Shown piece by piece: positions 13,400 through 25,033 of a DNA stretch of 64,000 bases. The notes under the pieces were generated by a model, which worked only from the letters and a program-made list of their open reading frames with translations, was not told the origin of the DNA and ran no database searches. Location: positions 15,970,457 through 16,034,456 of the forward strand of contig CM040442.1 in NCBI GenBank assembly GCA_022749755.1, given 5' to 3'. Every line of letters begins with the position of its first letter. The first letter of the stretch is position 1. A program made the position numbers and the translations under genes. Origin of the DNA: Azadirachta indica (lineage: Eukaryota > Streptophyta > Magnoliopsida > Sapindales > Meliaceae).

Positions 13400-14700
13400 T
13401 CTAGGAAGGTTTAGATTTGTAGTGTAGGAACACTTTGATGGAGTTGATGTCAATGAAGAAAGACAAACAATATGCAAGCTTTGTAACATGAAATTGGTGG
13501 CACAACCTAAAGATGATACAAAACATTTGCATGATCAAATGAAGAAGTCTTGTATTATGCCAAGGCAAAGAGAAATAACATAATATTCAAAGAAGTTGAA
13601 GGTGGAGAAAGATGAAGGTAATGTGAAAGTGGAGGTGTTTAAGTATGATTTCACTATAACTAGGGAGATGATTCTAAAATGATTATTGTGTATAAGTATC
13701 CTTTTAATTGTGTAGAGCATAAATATTTTATAAAAGCAATGAGTTATATATATGATTAAGAACAATGTATCCTATAACATGATTAAGAATGATATTATAA
13801 TGATATATGAATTGGAGAGGGCTAAAGTTTTGAGTCCTTTTTTTTTTAGCATAGTAAGAGTAGTTTTGCTGTCATAATGGATACGTGGACATGTGGGTCA
13901 CAAATAATTGGGTATATGGCTATTATTGGACACTTCAATGATAATTCTTGGGTCTTACACGAAAAGAACATAAGTAATTTTTCATAATAATTTTAATTAG
14001 ATTAAATACTTTTGTAAATATAAATTCATGTATCTCAAAGCTCCACACATCGAGGACATAATGTGCAGTACATTGTTTAATGCTTTGGTGGATCTCAATT
14101 TGGATCATAAGGTATCCAATATAACCATCAATGATTATGAAAGTACTTCTAATTTTTTTGCAAAGATTATGAAATAATATTTTCATCATGCGAAAGTACT
14201 TCTAATTATTGTGCAAGTGTTTTCCCCCATTCTTTATCGTCTTTTACTAAGAAATAAGCTACACGTAAGTTGAGGTTTAAAAATTTTGTGAATGTTGATG
14301 TGAATGAATATAAAAAGACAGTGTTTGAATCATATTTGGAATATAGGATATAGCCTAATTACAAGTCTTTTAACAACTATCCTTTGTTGTCTAAGATTGT
14401 TCAAGACATATTGGCAATCTCAGTGTCTATAATTGTTCATAAGTCAGCTTTTAATGTGGCTGGTAAAGTTGTTAGCTCACATTATAATAGGCTACATCTT
14501 TATACTATGGAAGCTTTGATGTGCACTTAAAGTTAGTTACATGAAAATATATAATTTTTCATATGCATATTTGTTTTCTTAATGTTTTTATTGACTTATT
14601 TTAATCATTATTTCTTTTATATTCTTAATGTAGATGGAAGACTTATTTTAATTTCTATTGAAGATGACACTAGCACATTCATAAAAGGGGATGTTGAAGA
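13400..14700 (+). pseudogene. hAT transposase remnant
   Basis: The plus strand from about 13425 reads EHFDGVDVNEERQTICKLCN, MKLVAQPKDDTKHLHDQM, a BED zinc finger pattern. About 13795-13970 holds MIYELERAKVLSPFFFSI and a GHFxxNSW-like segment. About 14030-14130 reads APHIEDIMCSTLFNALVDLN and HKVSNITINDYES. About 14360-14530 holds the C-terminal dimerisation pattern (FNNYPLLSKIVQDILAIS, SAFNVAGKVVSSHYNRLHL, MEALMC). This order is that of plant hAT transposases. Numerous frame changes and stops make it non-functional. It is clearly related to the minus-strand remnant in the neighbouring element. Confidence 0.75.
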
Positions 14701-15024
14701 TTTTTGAGAGGTAAAGACTAATTATAGCAATTAACTTTCAAGAATTATTTTTTGATATGATCTAAATAAGGTTACTTTTTTCTTTTTGTTTTTTACAGCA
14801 TGACAAAGAAAGATAAAGTAGTGAAAATTTTTATTTTTTTTGCTTTTTCTTTTAAAACGATGAAAAGTGATGGAAAGTTTAAAATTTATGGGTGTTTTTT
14901 TGTTGTGAAAAATTGAAGAAAGATTAGAAAGTTTGAACTGTTGGTTTTTATAGGGTAGTGTTTATTTTGTGGTGATTTTGTTAAGTATCTTCGTTTGGAA
15001 AATTAATGCTATATGTTAGAAGTT

Positions 15025-15049
15025 TGTGTGTGTGTGTGTGTGTGTGTGT
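15025..15049. repeat. TG dinucleotide microsatellite
   Basis: About 12 copies of TG in a row inside the second hAT element. Confidence 0.95.
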
Positions 15050-15984
15050 TTTTTTATTTTTTGGTGCTTCCTGAGATTTTTGTCCTTGATATGTTAATTT
15101 CTTTTTCTTTTCATTAATTTGCTATTATGCATCTTAACATTATTAATGCGAAAAATGGCTATTTTTGTATTGTTTTGATTTGCTTGTATGTGGTTAATTA
15201 AATAAAAAATGAGAAAATTAAAATGTGATTGAATTGAAATAGAGAAAATATGAATTATTTTTCAATTTGTATAATTGAAGAAGAATTTATATTTTTTATT
15301 TTTTAATTTTTTTAACTTTTTAAAAGAATAATTAATAGGACTTAAAATCATAAATTTATTGATAAATAAAAAATTAATGATGCTTAAAATTATAAGATTT
15401 GGTTTAAAACGGACAAAATTAAATTAATGATGTAAAAAATAAATATGGTCAGTTGATTGAGTTACAATTAAGGGTGAGTTGGCCTCGATCTTCCTGTTTT
15501 AGAAATGGGGGAAGGGCAAGTTTGTGGATAAACTCACCCTAAATACGGTGCATTTGGGGATGGCAATTCTACTCTGAATCTACTCCACTACCATCTTTAC
15601 CTATTATAATATTTTCATCTAATTAATTGTGTTGACTATCAAGAAAGTAATAAATGACTAAAATAATTTCATCAATATATATTAATAAAACTTTAACCTA
15701 TAATAGTTATCTTTATTGTTAATCAACTATGTACAAGTGAAATGGATTGGAAATGATGTTGTTGATGTATAGTGAATCTTGTGCATTATAAGGAGTGTAA
15801 AGATTGTATCCTCGAAATTTTTAATAGACATGTGGAGAATTAACATTAGGGACAAAAATGTTAAAAGTTTCTTAACAATGTTCCATTTTTTTAATTTTAC
15901 TAACTAAAATGTTGTTATCCAAAAAATAATAAATTGTTCAAACCAAAGAAAATATGTGAAATTGAACCGTAAATTTTAATCAAT

Positions 15985-16040
15985 GATAAATTGGGCTAAC
16001 GCATGGGCCAAGCCCATATATAGAATGACGGGGTCGTCAG
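15985..16040 (+). promoter_or_regulatory. Duplicated LOR promoter core (copy 1)
   Basis: Upstream of the broken LOR exon are ttgggct, atgggcc and agccca motifs (site II-like TGGGCY elements), then tatatag and gacggggtcgtcag. The same arrangement stands before the intact LOR gene, where the last motif reads gacggcgtcgtcag. It may still drive transcription of the pseudogene. Confidence 0.4.
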
Positions 16041-16221
16041 AATTTTTATTTGAGACTGTTTCCTCCTTTTGGGAAGACTCTCCCAAGTTGAAAGCAAGCA
16101 AGTCCTAACGAACCTGATTTCGTCTTCTCGAGCAAATCATTTCGTCTATTTATTCTTTTTCGATCGAAACCGAAATGAATTCGTTAAGTTTTCTTTTTGC
16201 GATTGGGATTCTCCTCAATTG

Positions 16222-16382
16222 ATGGCTACCGCCGACGCTGCCTCGGTTTCGATATACATGGCGACGTCCGTTTCACTGATTCCGACGGTAAGATTGTTTA
16301 CAGGGTCAATAGCCGGCTACATAAAAGAGTTGCTCTTGATTCTGTTGGAAATCCTCTCATTTTTATCTGTCGTGGAGATGCA
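16222..16382 (+). pseudogene. LOR (LURP-one-related) exon 1 pseudogene, truncated
   Basis: This is the duplicate of exon 1 of the intact LOR gene (25034-25255). The start ATG aligns and the 3' border GT is retained at 16383. However, 61 nt are missing after codon 12. That shifts the frame, so translation from the original ATG gives MATADAASVSIYMATSVSLI instead of the LOR sequence. The downstream LOR residues (FTDSDGKIVYRVN, RLHKR) survive only in another frame. Exons 2 and 3 are absent, because homology stops inside intron 1 near 17773, about 470 bp before the FEY start codon. It is a dead partial copy, although an alternative upstream ATG (16197) opens the correct frame. Confidence 0.85.
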
Positions 16383-17773
16383 GTGAGAGACTCTGTTTGT
16401 TTCTCTTTGTTCAATTTTAAAATGTTGTTTAAATTCTAATTATTATTATCAAAATAATTTTATTTAATTGTAATTTTAAAAATATTCTAAAATTTATTAG
16501 CTTTATATATTTATATTGTGGTTATTCGTTAGTTCAAATGTTAAATTCTCTTGACTGTTAGGGGAACAAGAGGTCTGATTATCTATAAATGGATTGAAAA
16601 TTTTTCTCAAAAATTAGAATATAATGTTAAAAATTAGACGGTATTCTTAGTATTTTCAAAATTAGTTATTGTTTACGAAAGTAGTTTCTCTGTAGGTTCT
16701 CGATTACAAGTTTGTGGAAATTGTGACTGTTTTTCTCAAAAACAATATATTATATAAGTTGTTTTCAAGATGATTCTTAGAAATTTATTTACGGAAAGTG
16801 TGCATGTAAAACCTGACCATTTCCGTTCTTGATCATTCTTTTAAAAGAATAAATAATGTCTTGATTAAAGAACAGAATGAGATAATCAATGTAGCTCAAG
16901 TGTTAAAATTACTTCCTAGTTGTGAATCTCATCAGGGCACTAGCTGGAATCTCCCACTAGGGTTAGAGTTGTGCTGCTTGCAGATTTTTCTCTGATTAGT
17001 TGTGGGATATAGAAATCATATAAATTCCTGAAGCACTGTTGTATGGAATTCAGCATTTTTGCTGCTGTACAGAATGGATACTGTCTTAGTTTATTATGAT
17101 TCCCTGAAAAAAGAAAAATCCAGGATACACTTTGCTAGTTGTGAATCAATAAATTAGTTTTTACTTTATTTTTGACGCGTGCATTTATCATACATCTAAA
17201 ATTTACCTTTTCTTGGAGACAATTTTCACTTATATTTTCTTCAAGTTCCATGTTACACGCCACCCATCCATGCACAAACAAAAGTTAATCCCATTAAACC
17301 TTCTGTTTCTACTGCAAGAATCCTAACCAACTAGATTATCCCTTTAGGATTAGTTGGCCCTTTTAAATCTATGGAGAAAGGTGTGAAAATCCTTATAAAT
17401 GGTCTCATCAATATTGATGCTGCTGAATATTGTAGAATATTGACAACGGGGACTTGAGAAAAACAAAAGAATAGCAAGTATTCACTCTGAGGACTGCACT
17501 CGAATTTGACCAAAGCATTAATTTTGGTTAGGGAAAGAAGTTTTCCCACTGAACTATTTTCACTTTAGTAGCCACTGATATATAATTTTTGGCTACTAGG
17601 CACCACAATTTGTTTATTAGTTAGCTTAATGTGTTTCGACTCTGGTTGCATTTTATTATCGTATTAGGGGTCTCTTTTTAGACCACTAAATGTTCATATA
17701 TATAGTAAAACTGATATGATTAGAAATACATTGTTAAAATAAGCACATAACATGGCTGATCCAAGAATTTGGG
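16383..17773 (+). other. Copied LOR intron 1 sequence
   Basis: Matches 25256-26418 of the intact gene in order, for example around tagaccactaaatgttcat and aagcacataacatggctgat. No coding exon lies here. Confidence 0.75.
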
Positions 17774-18239
17774 TATGATTATGTACGAGATTACTTGATT
17801 TCATGAGCTACTCTGATATTACTTTCTCTGTTGATATTGACATATATAATCATTCTCTTTCTAAATACAAGTCTAAATTAGATTTTTTTTTTCCTCCAGG
17901 TTATTCCTCTAGGTTATTCCTCTAAAGCTAGTATTCACTTATAAAGATTTTGTGTCCATCTTTGTTAACAAAACCAACTTTCCAAGAATTGATAGAACCG
18001 GGCATGTCCATCACCAGTGATATATTCTGATTCCCAGATTTCATAATTGGATAAAACTGGCAACTTCTAAGATATAGAAAGCATTAAACATAATATATAT
18101 CTCTATCTACTGAAAATTGATCTATTAGCAATATATTTTGTTGTCTTCTTATTCAATTATTAATGAGTACGACTTTCATTGTTGGTTTTCATTGAATTTC
18201 TAGATGACTATCTAAATACAACGTGATTCCGGGATAGTC
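17774..18239 (+). promoter_or_regulatory. Upstream region of FEY
   Basis: Unique sequence between the duplication breakpoint and the FEY start codon. It should contain the FEY 5' UTR and core promoter, but I cannot place a TATA box or transcription start with confidence. The proximity of the breakpoint means the gene may share upstream sequence with the LOR pseudogene. Confidence 0.35.
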
Positions 18240-21200
18240 ATGAAAGAGTTAAAAGAGATTCTTCTTTTTGTATGCTCGGTGGAGTTCTGGAGAATGGCAG
18301 TGCTTTGGACATTCGCCCTTCTGACCTCATACTTTCGATTGTTTGTTCAAAGTTTCTTTCCTCAGAAAGCTAATTCGTATATGCGTTGTGTTCCTCCAAC
18401 TATTGGGATCAGAAGACCCGTTTGCATCGTTACTGGTGTAAGCCATTTTAGGTTTTCATTATAAATTGTTTGCTAGTTACTTTCAGCCCGATGTGTTTTA
18501 TATATTTATGTTATATGGTTGTTATCTTCTAATTTATTGATTTATAACCACAGGCTACTTCTGGTCTGGGTGCAGCTGCAGCCTATGCTCTTTCAAGGGA
18601 AGGTTTCTATGTTGTTCTTGGTACTGTCCTTTTCATATTCGATCTTTATTTTAGCTAGTTTGTTCACATTAGTGTTTTGCTTACTGTTGTTGCTCATTCA
18701 TATCATATTATACATTAATATACATGCTTTGAGTTATATTCTATTTGGTATTAAAGGAATAATGGATTATGTTAGGCAAGAGATCATTGTTGCCAGTTTA
18801 TAACTTTTACATAGTTTAGCATGTTTTATTTATATCTATTCTATGTTACTTATTGGTATCAAGAGAGAAAAAAATGAAAAAGGAATTTTCAGTCAGCAAG
18901 AATGTCTTAGCTTGATTAGGATCCATATCTTGATAAAAATGTCCAATAGCATATCTGGTAATTTAGATTCATGATTATTTAAATTCATTTAAACAGCGTG
19001 CTAAATGGTTGACTAGATTATGGTTGTTTACCAAGTAATCCATGAAATGTTTTCTCCATGTTGGGGCAGAAATGTTTCCTCCATGTTCAGGCAGAAATGT
19101 ACCTTTTAATTTACAAGATCTTACAGCTGAAATTTATATTTGCTTTGCAGTTGGTCGGTCATCCCATTTATTATCAAAGGTATTGTTCATATGATAAGTT
19201 TATTCTTGTACTTCCCTACTTTATGCTTCTACTTATGCTTGCCCCTAGTGACTGTTGGACAGACTATGATGGATATAACAAGTCGGAATAAGGATGCATG
19301 TCTTAAATCTTTCCAAGTCGACCTGTCATCTTTCCAGTCAGTCTTGAAATTTAAAGACTTACTTCAACAGTGGCTTTTGGATTCAAATATGCATTCTTCT
19401 ATCCAACTCTTGATTAACAATGCTGGGATTTTGGCAACATCATCTCGACTCACTGCTGAAGGCTATGATAAGTTATCGTCTTGATTTTAATTTTCTTCTA
19501 TGTTTAGTGAAAGTTGAACTTTGTTGCCAAAATAGCAGTTTATCTTCATTTTAACAAACTGGGCGATTACTCGCACAAACCATAGGGTGCCAAATGCGAA
19601 GTTCTAGAAGTTCCAGCATTTGGTTCTTTCTTTGGGCATGATGAATGCCAACCCATTCACCCTTTCACCACCTAAGAAAGGCCTGGGTGATAGTGTCATT
19701 TTGCTTTTCATGTGTTTGAGTTTGTGTAATTCTTGTTGCCTGTAAGATTGGCACCGCAGAAATCAGTGTTAGGCAGCTAAATCTTTTTTGTGATCATGGG
19801 AACTTAAATTCTCCAGAAGTACATGTAAGTTCATGTAACTTTTGGTCGTGTTTTCCCATCCAGGTTTCTTTTACTCTAGTTATGTGTATATCATTTTTCC
19901 TTGTCTTGTGCGTTGCATTGGTGGCTCCAGTTTTATTCTGTGCATATGCAAATAAATTCTAATAGCATTAGAAAAATCAATTAAAATTTACTTGTGTAAT
20001 GGTTGGTGCCACATCCTGATTCCTATTCACTTCAAAAGTTGTCATGCAATTAGTTACAACTTTTTTTTTTTGGATTTTCCAGGATGATGAGTACAAACTA
20101 CATTGGTGCATTCTCTCTGACTAAGCTTCTGTTACCACTTCTCGAAAACAGCCCTGTTCCTTCCAGGATAGTGAATGTTACATCCTTCACTCATCGAAAT
20201 GGTACATACAAATATTCTTTGGTATAAGAGGCATTCTTCAGTTAATAGAGTGATTTAATATTTGAGCATGTTTTCATAAAATCTTTGTTGGAGCAAAATT
20301 TGCACATCTGTGATTTGATTTTTGTGTACAAGCTAACTTACATAATCCTCATTAGGGATGAACATCACTTTCACATTTGATGCATAAAGTTTGCCCAACA
20401 TGATGATCTTTGAATTTTTTTTTTTTTAATAGAAAGTGTCTTAACATGAATCTTGGTGCCTGAAACCTAGATTGACCTGTTTCTCAATACATTAAACAGG
20501 AAAGAAATGCTACAATGAGCAGCCTGACAATACCCTCCATCAGTTTTTCATGTTGAACCAATATTTTTCTTTCTAGTTGAATCGCCACTGTATTAGCTCT
20601 TTTGTCTTCAGTGTTTGGTGCACAGGTGGACAATGAGACTGTCACTGGGGAGTACTTCCTCAGATCAAAATGTTATCCTTGCGCCCATATCTATGAGTAT
20701 TCCAAATGTAAGTAAGAGATGCCTCACAACATTTTTCAGATATAACTTCTATTTTGGTTCTAATAGTCTTATGATTTTGTGTTATAGTATGTTTACTTAT
20801 TTTCTCATATGAGCTTCACCAACAACTTCGCTTGATGGATAAATCTCGTCATGTATCAGTCATGTACGTGTTTGCATCTATGTTTTTTCCCTTAATTAAA
20901 TATGTTAAAATTGCTATGAGTAGAAGCTATCTGTAGGTTTTATTCATGTCAGACATTACCATACTTTTGGCATCTGGTTTATTTTTTATGCAAACTTTGG
21001 TATCTTGTTTTATCCCTAAAAGAAGTATTTGCATTAAATGATTGTTTTAGCTTAGTATTTGCATTATATGATTGTTTTAGCTTTACTTGTTAATTTAGTT
21101 TGTGCTTTTGTTTAATACTGCAGTGCTGCAGACCCTGGAGTGGTGAAAACAAACATCATGCGAGAAATTCCTTCATCTCTTTCGCTTGTGGCATTTACTG

Positions 21201-21740
21201 TATTGAAACTTTTTGGCCTTCTGCAGTCACCCGAAAATGGGATCAGTTCTGTACTTGATGCAGCCCTTGCCCCTCCAGTAAGTTTTCCTAATTTAAATTT
21301 GTTATTTTATGCTTATAACTTACTGGGGCCATTCTATTTCATTTGCTCTTTCTGTTAGTATTATATTATCCATAGTTACATGAGGTAATATAAATTCCCG
21401 GTTACTAACTCTGGAAAATTGATGTTATATGAGCTACTTGAAGGATAAATTTTCTTAGCGTTCAATGAGAACTATTGTTGTGAAGTAGTTAATTATTCAT
21501 CCCAAGAGTTTTTGTATGGAAGTCTCTAAGCTATAAGTTGAAGTGTATATATCGATCTTTAGATAACTGGTTGCTTGCTCTTTTCAGGAAACATCTGGAG
21601 TATACTTTTTTGGTGGAAAGGGTAGGACCATCAAATCTTCTGCACTTTCCTACAACTCCAAACTTGCAGCGGAACTTTGGACCACGTCATACGATCTCTT
21701 TATCAAATCAAAGCTTGCTTGTGGGAACTTGTCCAAATAA
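18240..21740 (+). CDS. FEY: FEY-type short-chain dehydrogenase/reductase, 366 aa, nine exons
   Basis: Exons 18240-18437, 18554-18620, 19151-19179, 19263-19471, 20083-20201, 20612-20707, 20788-20863, 21124-21277 and 21588-21740 join in one open frame, every intron GT..AG. The product has the SDR nucleotide-binding motif TGATSGLG (residues 65-72), NNAG (150-153) and the catalytic set N173, S202, Y235 and K239 in the order of classical and extended SDRs. A hydrophobic N-terminal segment (about residues 18-38) suggests membrane attachment. Sequence and length resemble Arabidopsis FOREVER YOUNG (about 376 residues), an oxidoreductase needed for normal shoot-apex and leaf development; its substrate is unknown. 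All key residues are present and there is no frameshift, so I judge it functional. It lies between the half-copy and full copy of a LOR gene. An SDR of another subfamily is the main alternative, but the YPCAxIYEYSK stretch is distinctive. Confidence 0.92.
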
Positions 21741-23275
21741 ATATCAAACTTTACTTCATAGGAGCAGTTATCTTCATAGCCAAAGGAAAGGTAAAATTTT
21801 GCATATGAGAGGTTGATTATTAGGAAATTGAGGTTGGCCACGCGAGTAGGAATGATCTGATGAAGCTTATAAGGACATAAATTCTGAAGGAATAGCTGGG
21901 AAGCCCATTCTACCTTCTGATTTATGAAGTATTACTTATTATAAAAAATCCTTACATCAATGAACTTTTAAAGGACTGAGATTATATATTATTTGTTGTT
22001 AGTTTCTAGTGTACATTGTCCGTCTTAGGCCCTGGATTAGTCCTGAGGGGATAAGATTTGTAGCGAAAGCATCAGTTATAGCATGTAAACCCGATAATAA
22101 AATCAATAATATTTGAAAGTGATGATGGGAAATAATATATTTGTATAAGAACAGGATGGGGCAAATAACATTTTGTAATGTTATGAATATGGTTGTAACC
22201 AATGTGTTTATTCTTAATCTTTTTTATTAATGTTTATTCATAATTATTAATATTTAAAATATAAGTTATTGGATATTCTATTGCTTTTGTGATTCACATA
22301 CTAAAAGCCATCAAATTTTTTACTCTGCTTTTATTTGAATGTGTTGCTATCAGAACCCCTCTTTAAGTATCTCTATTCTACGTTTTGTGTCAATTAATTA
22401 ACAGCACTAAAGTTTCATTATGATATTTCATTTTCCAATATCTTACGTTTTCTTTTCTTTTTCTGGCAAGTACAAAGAACATTGGCACTAATATTTTCAT
22501 TTATTTTGGGAAATGTTGTTCAGGACAACGCTGTTCACGAAAGTCTGCGTCCAATTTTTAGTTGTCTCAAAACTAACGTATTATTAATATTAGTGCACGT
22601 CATATTCTTGAACGGGGGTTCTTCGTATATGGCCTATGTGCTTACCAAGAGTACTGAATAAGTGTTTGGCTAAATACGCGATAATTTTTTTGTAATTATT
22701 GTCTTCTGAAATAACTGTGATGAATTTTTTAAAATTAGGATTATGTAATAATGAGAGTACAATAAGATTAAATTTTATAATCTCACATCAAATATTATAG
22801 TTGATTGTTTCATAAGTTACATTTATAATTAACTCTTCTCCCTGATGTTGGAACACACTTGCTTATAAAATAGATAATGTAAGTTCTTTTACCAAACACA
22901 AATTTAATAAAAATTATGAAATAAGCAGCTTATTACTTTTCAACACTAATGTGAAGCGAGCCTAACCCAAAAATAAGTTATTTTTTTAACTGCAATGTCT
23001 GTAAAAATTAAAAGAAAAGAAAGTAACAAGTAATACATAATTGTTAGAGTTATGTTATTATTTGTGCTCTTAAAACATATAATGCAATGATGTTATTTTT
23101 AATTAAATAAAATTTATTTTATTTTTATATGACTTGAGAATATATTGTAGCCCATATTATAAAATATGTATTTCATGTATTTGGTATGGGATGCTTACAT
23201 AAAAGGATATGAACTCATTACTTTCTTTATAAATAAAGGAATGTACATGACTATTTATGAAATTAACATTCTATA
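21741..23275 (+). other. FEY 3' flank and intergenic DNA
   Basis: AT-rich, no gene seen. The first 300-500 bp probably contain the FEY 3' UTR and polyadenylation signals. A candidate MITE lies at 22662-22899. Confidence 0.5.
22662..22899. mobile_element. Candidate MITE with short inverted ends
   Basis: Begins gtgtttggctaaata and ends tttaccaaacac, giving an inverted repeat GTGTTTGG(c)TAAA. The interior is AT-rich and non-coding. No clear target duplication is visible, so the class (hAT- or PIF-like) is unresolved. Confidence 0.45.
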
Positions 23276-23469
23276 ATATAAAGCTGTAATTTTCTATTTT
23301 TAGAGTGAATGATTTATCTTGTTCATTGGAAAAAAAATTTTCAGAATACTAGAGCTTGTTATACATTGAATTAAGAGTATGGTAAATTAGGATGTAGTTT
23401 AAGAAAATGTCATTGGTGGAATTTGAGAGTGCTACAAAGAAAATGCTAATATATGTAGTTAACATTTAT

Positions 23470-24104
23470 ACTCTTTAAAGTTATTTTCAACTATATCTCT
23501 ATATTTATTGACATATATTAGATATAAATCAACTTTTGTGAAGGTCACCATTCCATCTTAAATAACAATAAAATGACTATTTTACTTTTATTCTAATTAA
23601 AATTAAAAAGAAATAATACAAATTTTTTAAACACAAAATTTTTTAAATTGTATAAAAAATTTATCGATAAAAGCCACAATAACCCACCAAGCGATCCCTA
23701 CAATATTTGTTATGTTCGTTTTCAAAAATCATAAATAAAAGTCATGTGTCGTGGGTATAATTCGTGTTTTTGGTGATTTAGGACATTTTACTGTCTGAAA
23801 TTAGAGCTTTTTATTGTTTCAGAAAAAAGCCAATTATACTCTAAAAAATTCTAATGAATGTTGGCAAATATAACAACACAATAGGACTACAATGTAAAAT
23901 TTGATTAAAATATATCTTGATTTGTTATTTTTTTTAAGTTTAGGGATCAAAATATTATTATTCTTTTCAACTTTTAATTGGAACGAGATAAAATAATCAT
24001 TTTATTGTTATTTAAAAGTAGAGTGATAACTTTCATAAAATTTGGTTTATGTATAATATATGCCAATAAATGAGGTAACAATTGAAAATAACCCTATTCT
24101 TTAA
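23470..24104. mobile_element. Mutator-like MITE (23479-24095) with long inverted repeats and 9-bp target duplication
   Basis: The left arm starts agttattttcaact at 23479 and the right arm ends attgaaaataaccct at 24095. When the right arm is reverse-complemented, the similarity runs for more than 100 bp (for example TAAATAACAATAAAATGA in both arms). Flanks actctttaa (23470-23478) and attctttaa (24096-24104) match at 8 of 9. The paralogous unoccupied site in duplication copy 1 (about 7302-7310) reads attgtttaa, which confirms the insertion. Confidence 0.85.
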
Positions 24105-24807
24105 TACTTTTAATTTTAGTAATTTTTCAAAAAATAATCAGCATATCATTATCAATTATATAAAGTACTTGTATTAAGTTTTTAATGTTAAATTAAGTTT
24201 GTATAATTTAAAAAATATTATGATATTAACAAATCACCAAAATCTACATTATATATTTTTCATCTAATCAACTATTATGTTTTAAAAAGTATGATTATCA
24301 AAAAAAGTATTTTTACATATCTCTCTTAAGGTTTATAAAAATTATAAGTAAAGAGAAAATTTATAAAAATTCATAAGAACCTCCCTTGTTATAATCTGTC
24401 CGTTTAGTTGATTGCGTTCACTATCAAAAAAGTGTTAAATGATTAAAATAATTTCATTAATATATATCAATAAAACTTTAACCTATTATCGTTATCTTTA
24501 CTATTAGTCAGCTATGTTATTCAATTTAAAAGACATGAGATCGAAGATTAGAAATGATGTTGGTAATGTGTATTGTCTTTGGCACATTAGGGTTTTTATA
24601 CTATAGTGAGTGTAAAACATTATACCCTCGAAATTTTTAAGACATTGGCAGAATTAACATTAGGGATAAAACTTTTAAAATTTTCTTAATAATACCGTAA
24701 TTCTTTATTTCACTAAAGTTTAGGGACTAAAATGTTGTTATCTTAAAAATAATTAATTATTCAAACCAAAAATGTGTGAAATTGAAGTGTAGCCTTTAAT
24801 TATGATA

Positions 24808-24862
24808 AATTGGGCTTTGAAATGGGCCAGGCCCAGGTATAGGATGACGGCGTCGTCAGAAT
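24808..24862 (+). promoter_or_regulatory. LOR gene promoter core
   Basis: Contains ttgggct, atgggcc and ggccca, which are site II-like TGGGCY elements often found in plant housekeeping promoters. They are followed by gatgacggcgtcgtcag, an ACGxCGTCGT-type motif, about 170 bp before the start codon. Confidence 0.45.
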
Positions 24863-25033
24863 TTTTATTTTTGTTCCCCGTTACCATCTTCGAAGTTGAA
24901 AGGAAGCAAGCAAATCGTAACGAATCTGATTCCGTCTTCTCGACCAAATGACTTTGTCTATTTAATCCTTTTCGATCAAAACAGAAATGAATTCTTTAAG
25001 TTTTGCTTTTGCGAGTAAGATTCTCCTCAATTT

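Larger units (their letters stand above)
11651..15599 (+). mobile_element. Second hAT element, degraded ends (limits approximate)
   Basis: This block separates the two halves of duplication copy 1 and carries its own hAT transposase remnant. The left border abuts the right target duplication of the previous hAT (ttgggatatcg near 11656). A right end like taccatcttta is seen at 15589-15599, followed by cctattat, which shares CTATT with gctatttg on the left. G/C-rich subterminal blocks lie at about 11690-11850 and 15470-15560. A palindromic pair of hAT-like ends occupies 15556-15599, so the exact right border is uncertain. Positions 11880-13330 and 14760-15470 are AT-rich with no gene seen. Confidence 0.5.
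7143..17773 (+). repeat. Segmental duplication, copy 1 (paired with 23276-26418)
   Basis: Positions 7143-7613 and 15600-17773 match 23276-24400 and 24400-26418 in the same order and orientation. Matching stretches include intergenic AT-rich DNA, a promoter, the first exon and most of intron 1 of the LOR gene. In this copy two hAT elements (7614-11650 and about 11651-15599) were inserted between the two halves. The other copy instead has a MULE MITE (23479-24095). Homology ends in intron 1 at about 17773, so exons 2 and 3 were never copied or were lost. Confidence 0.85.

Noticed and set aside
17774..23275. Possibility of a second FEY copy or a FEY copy within the duplicated segment
   Set aside because: No other FEY exon was found; the duplicated similarity stops before the gene on both sides.
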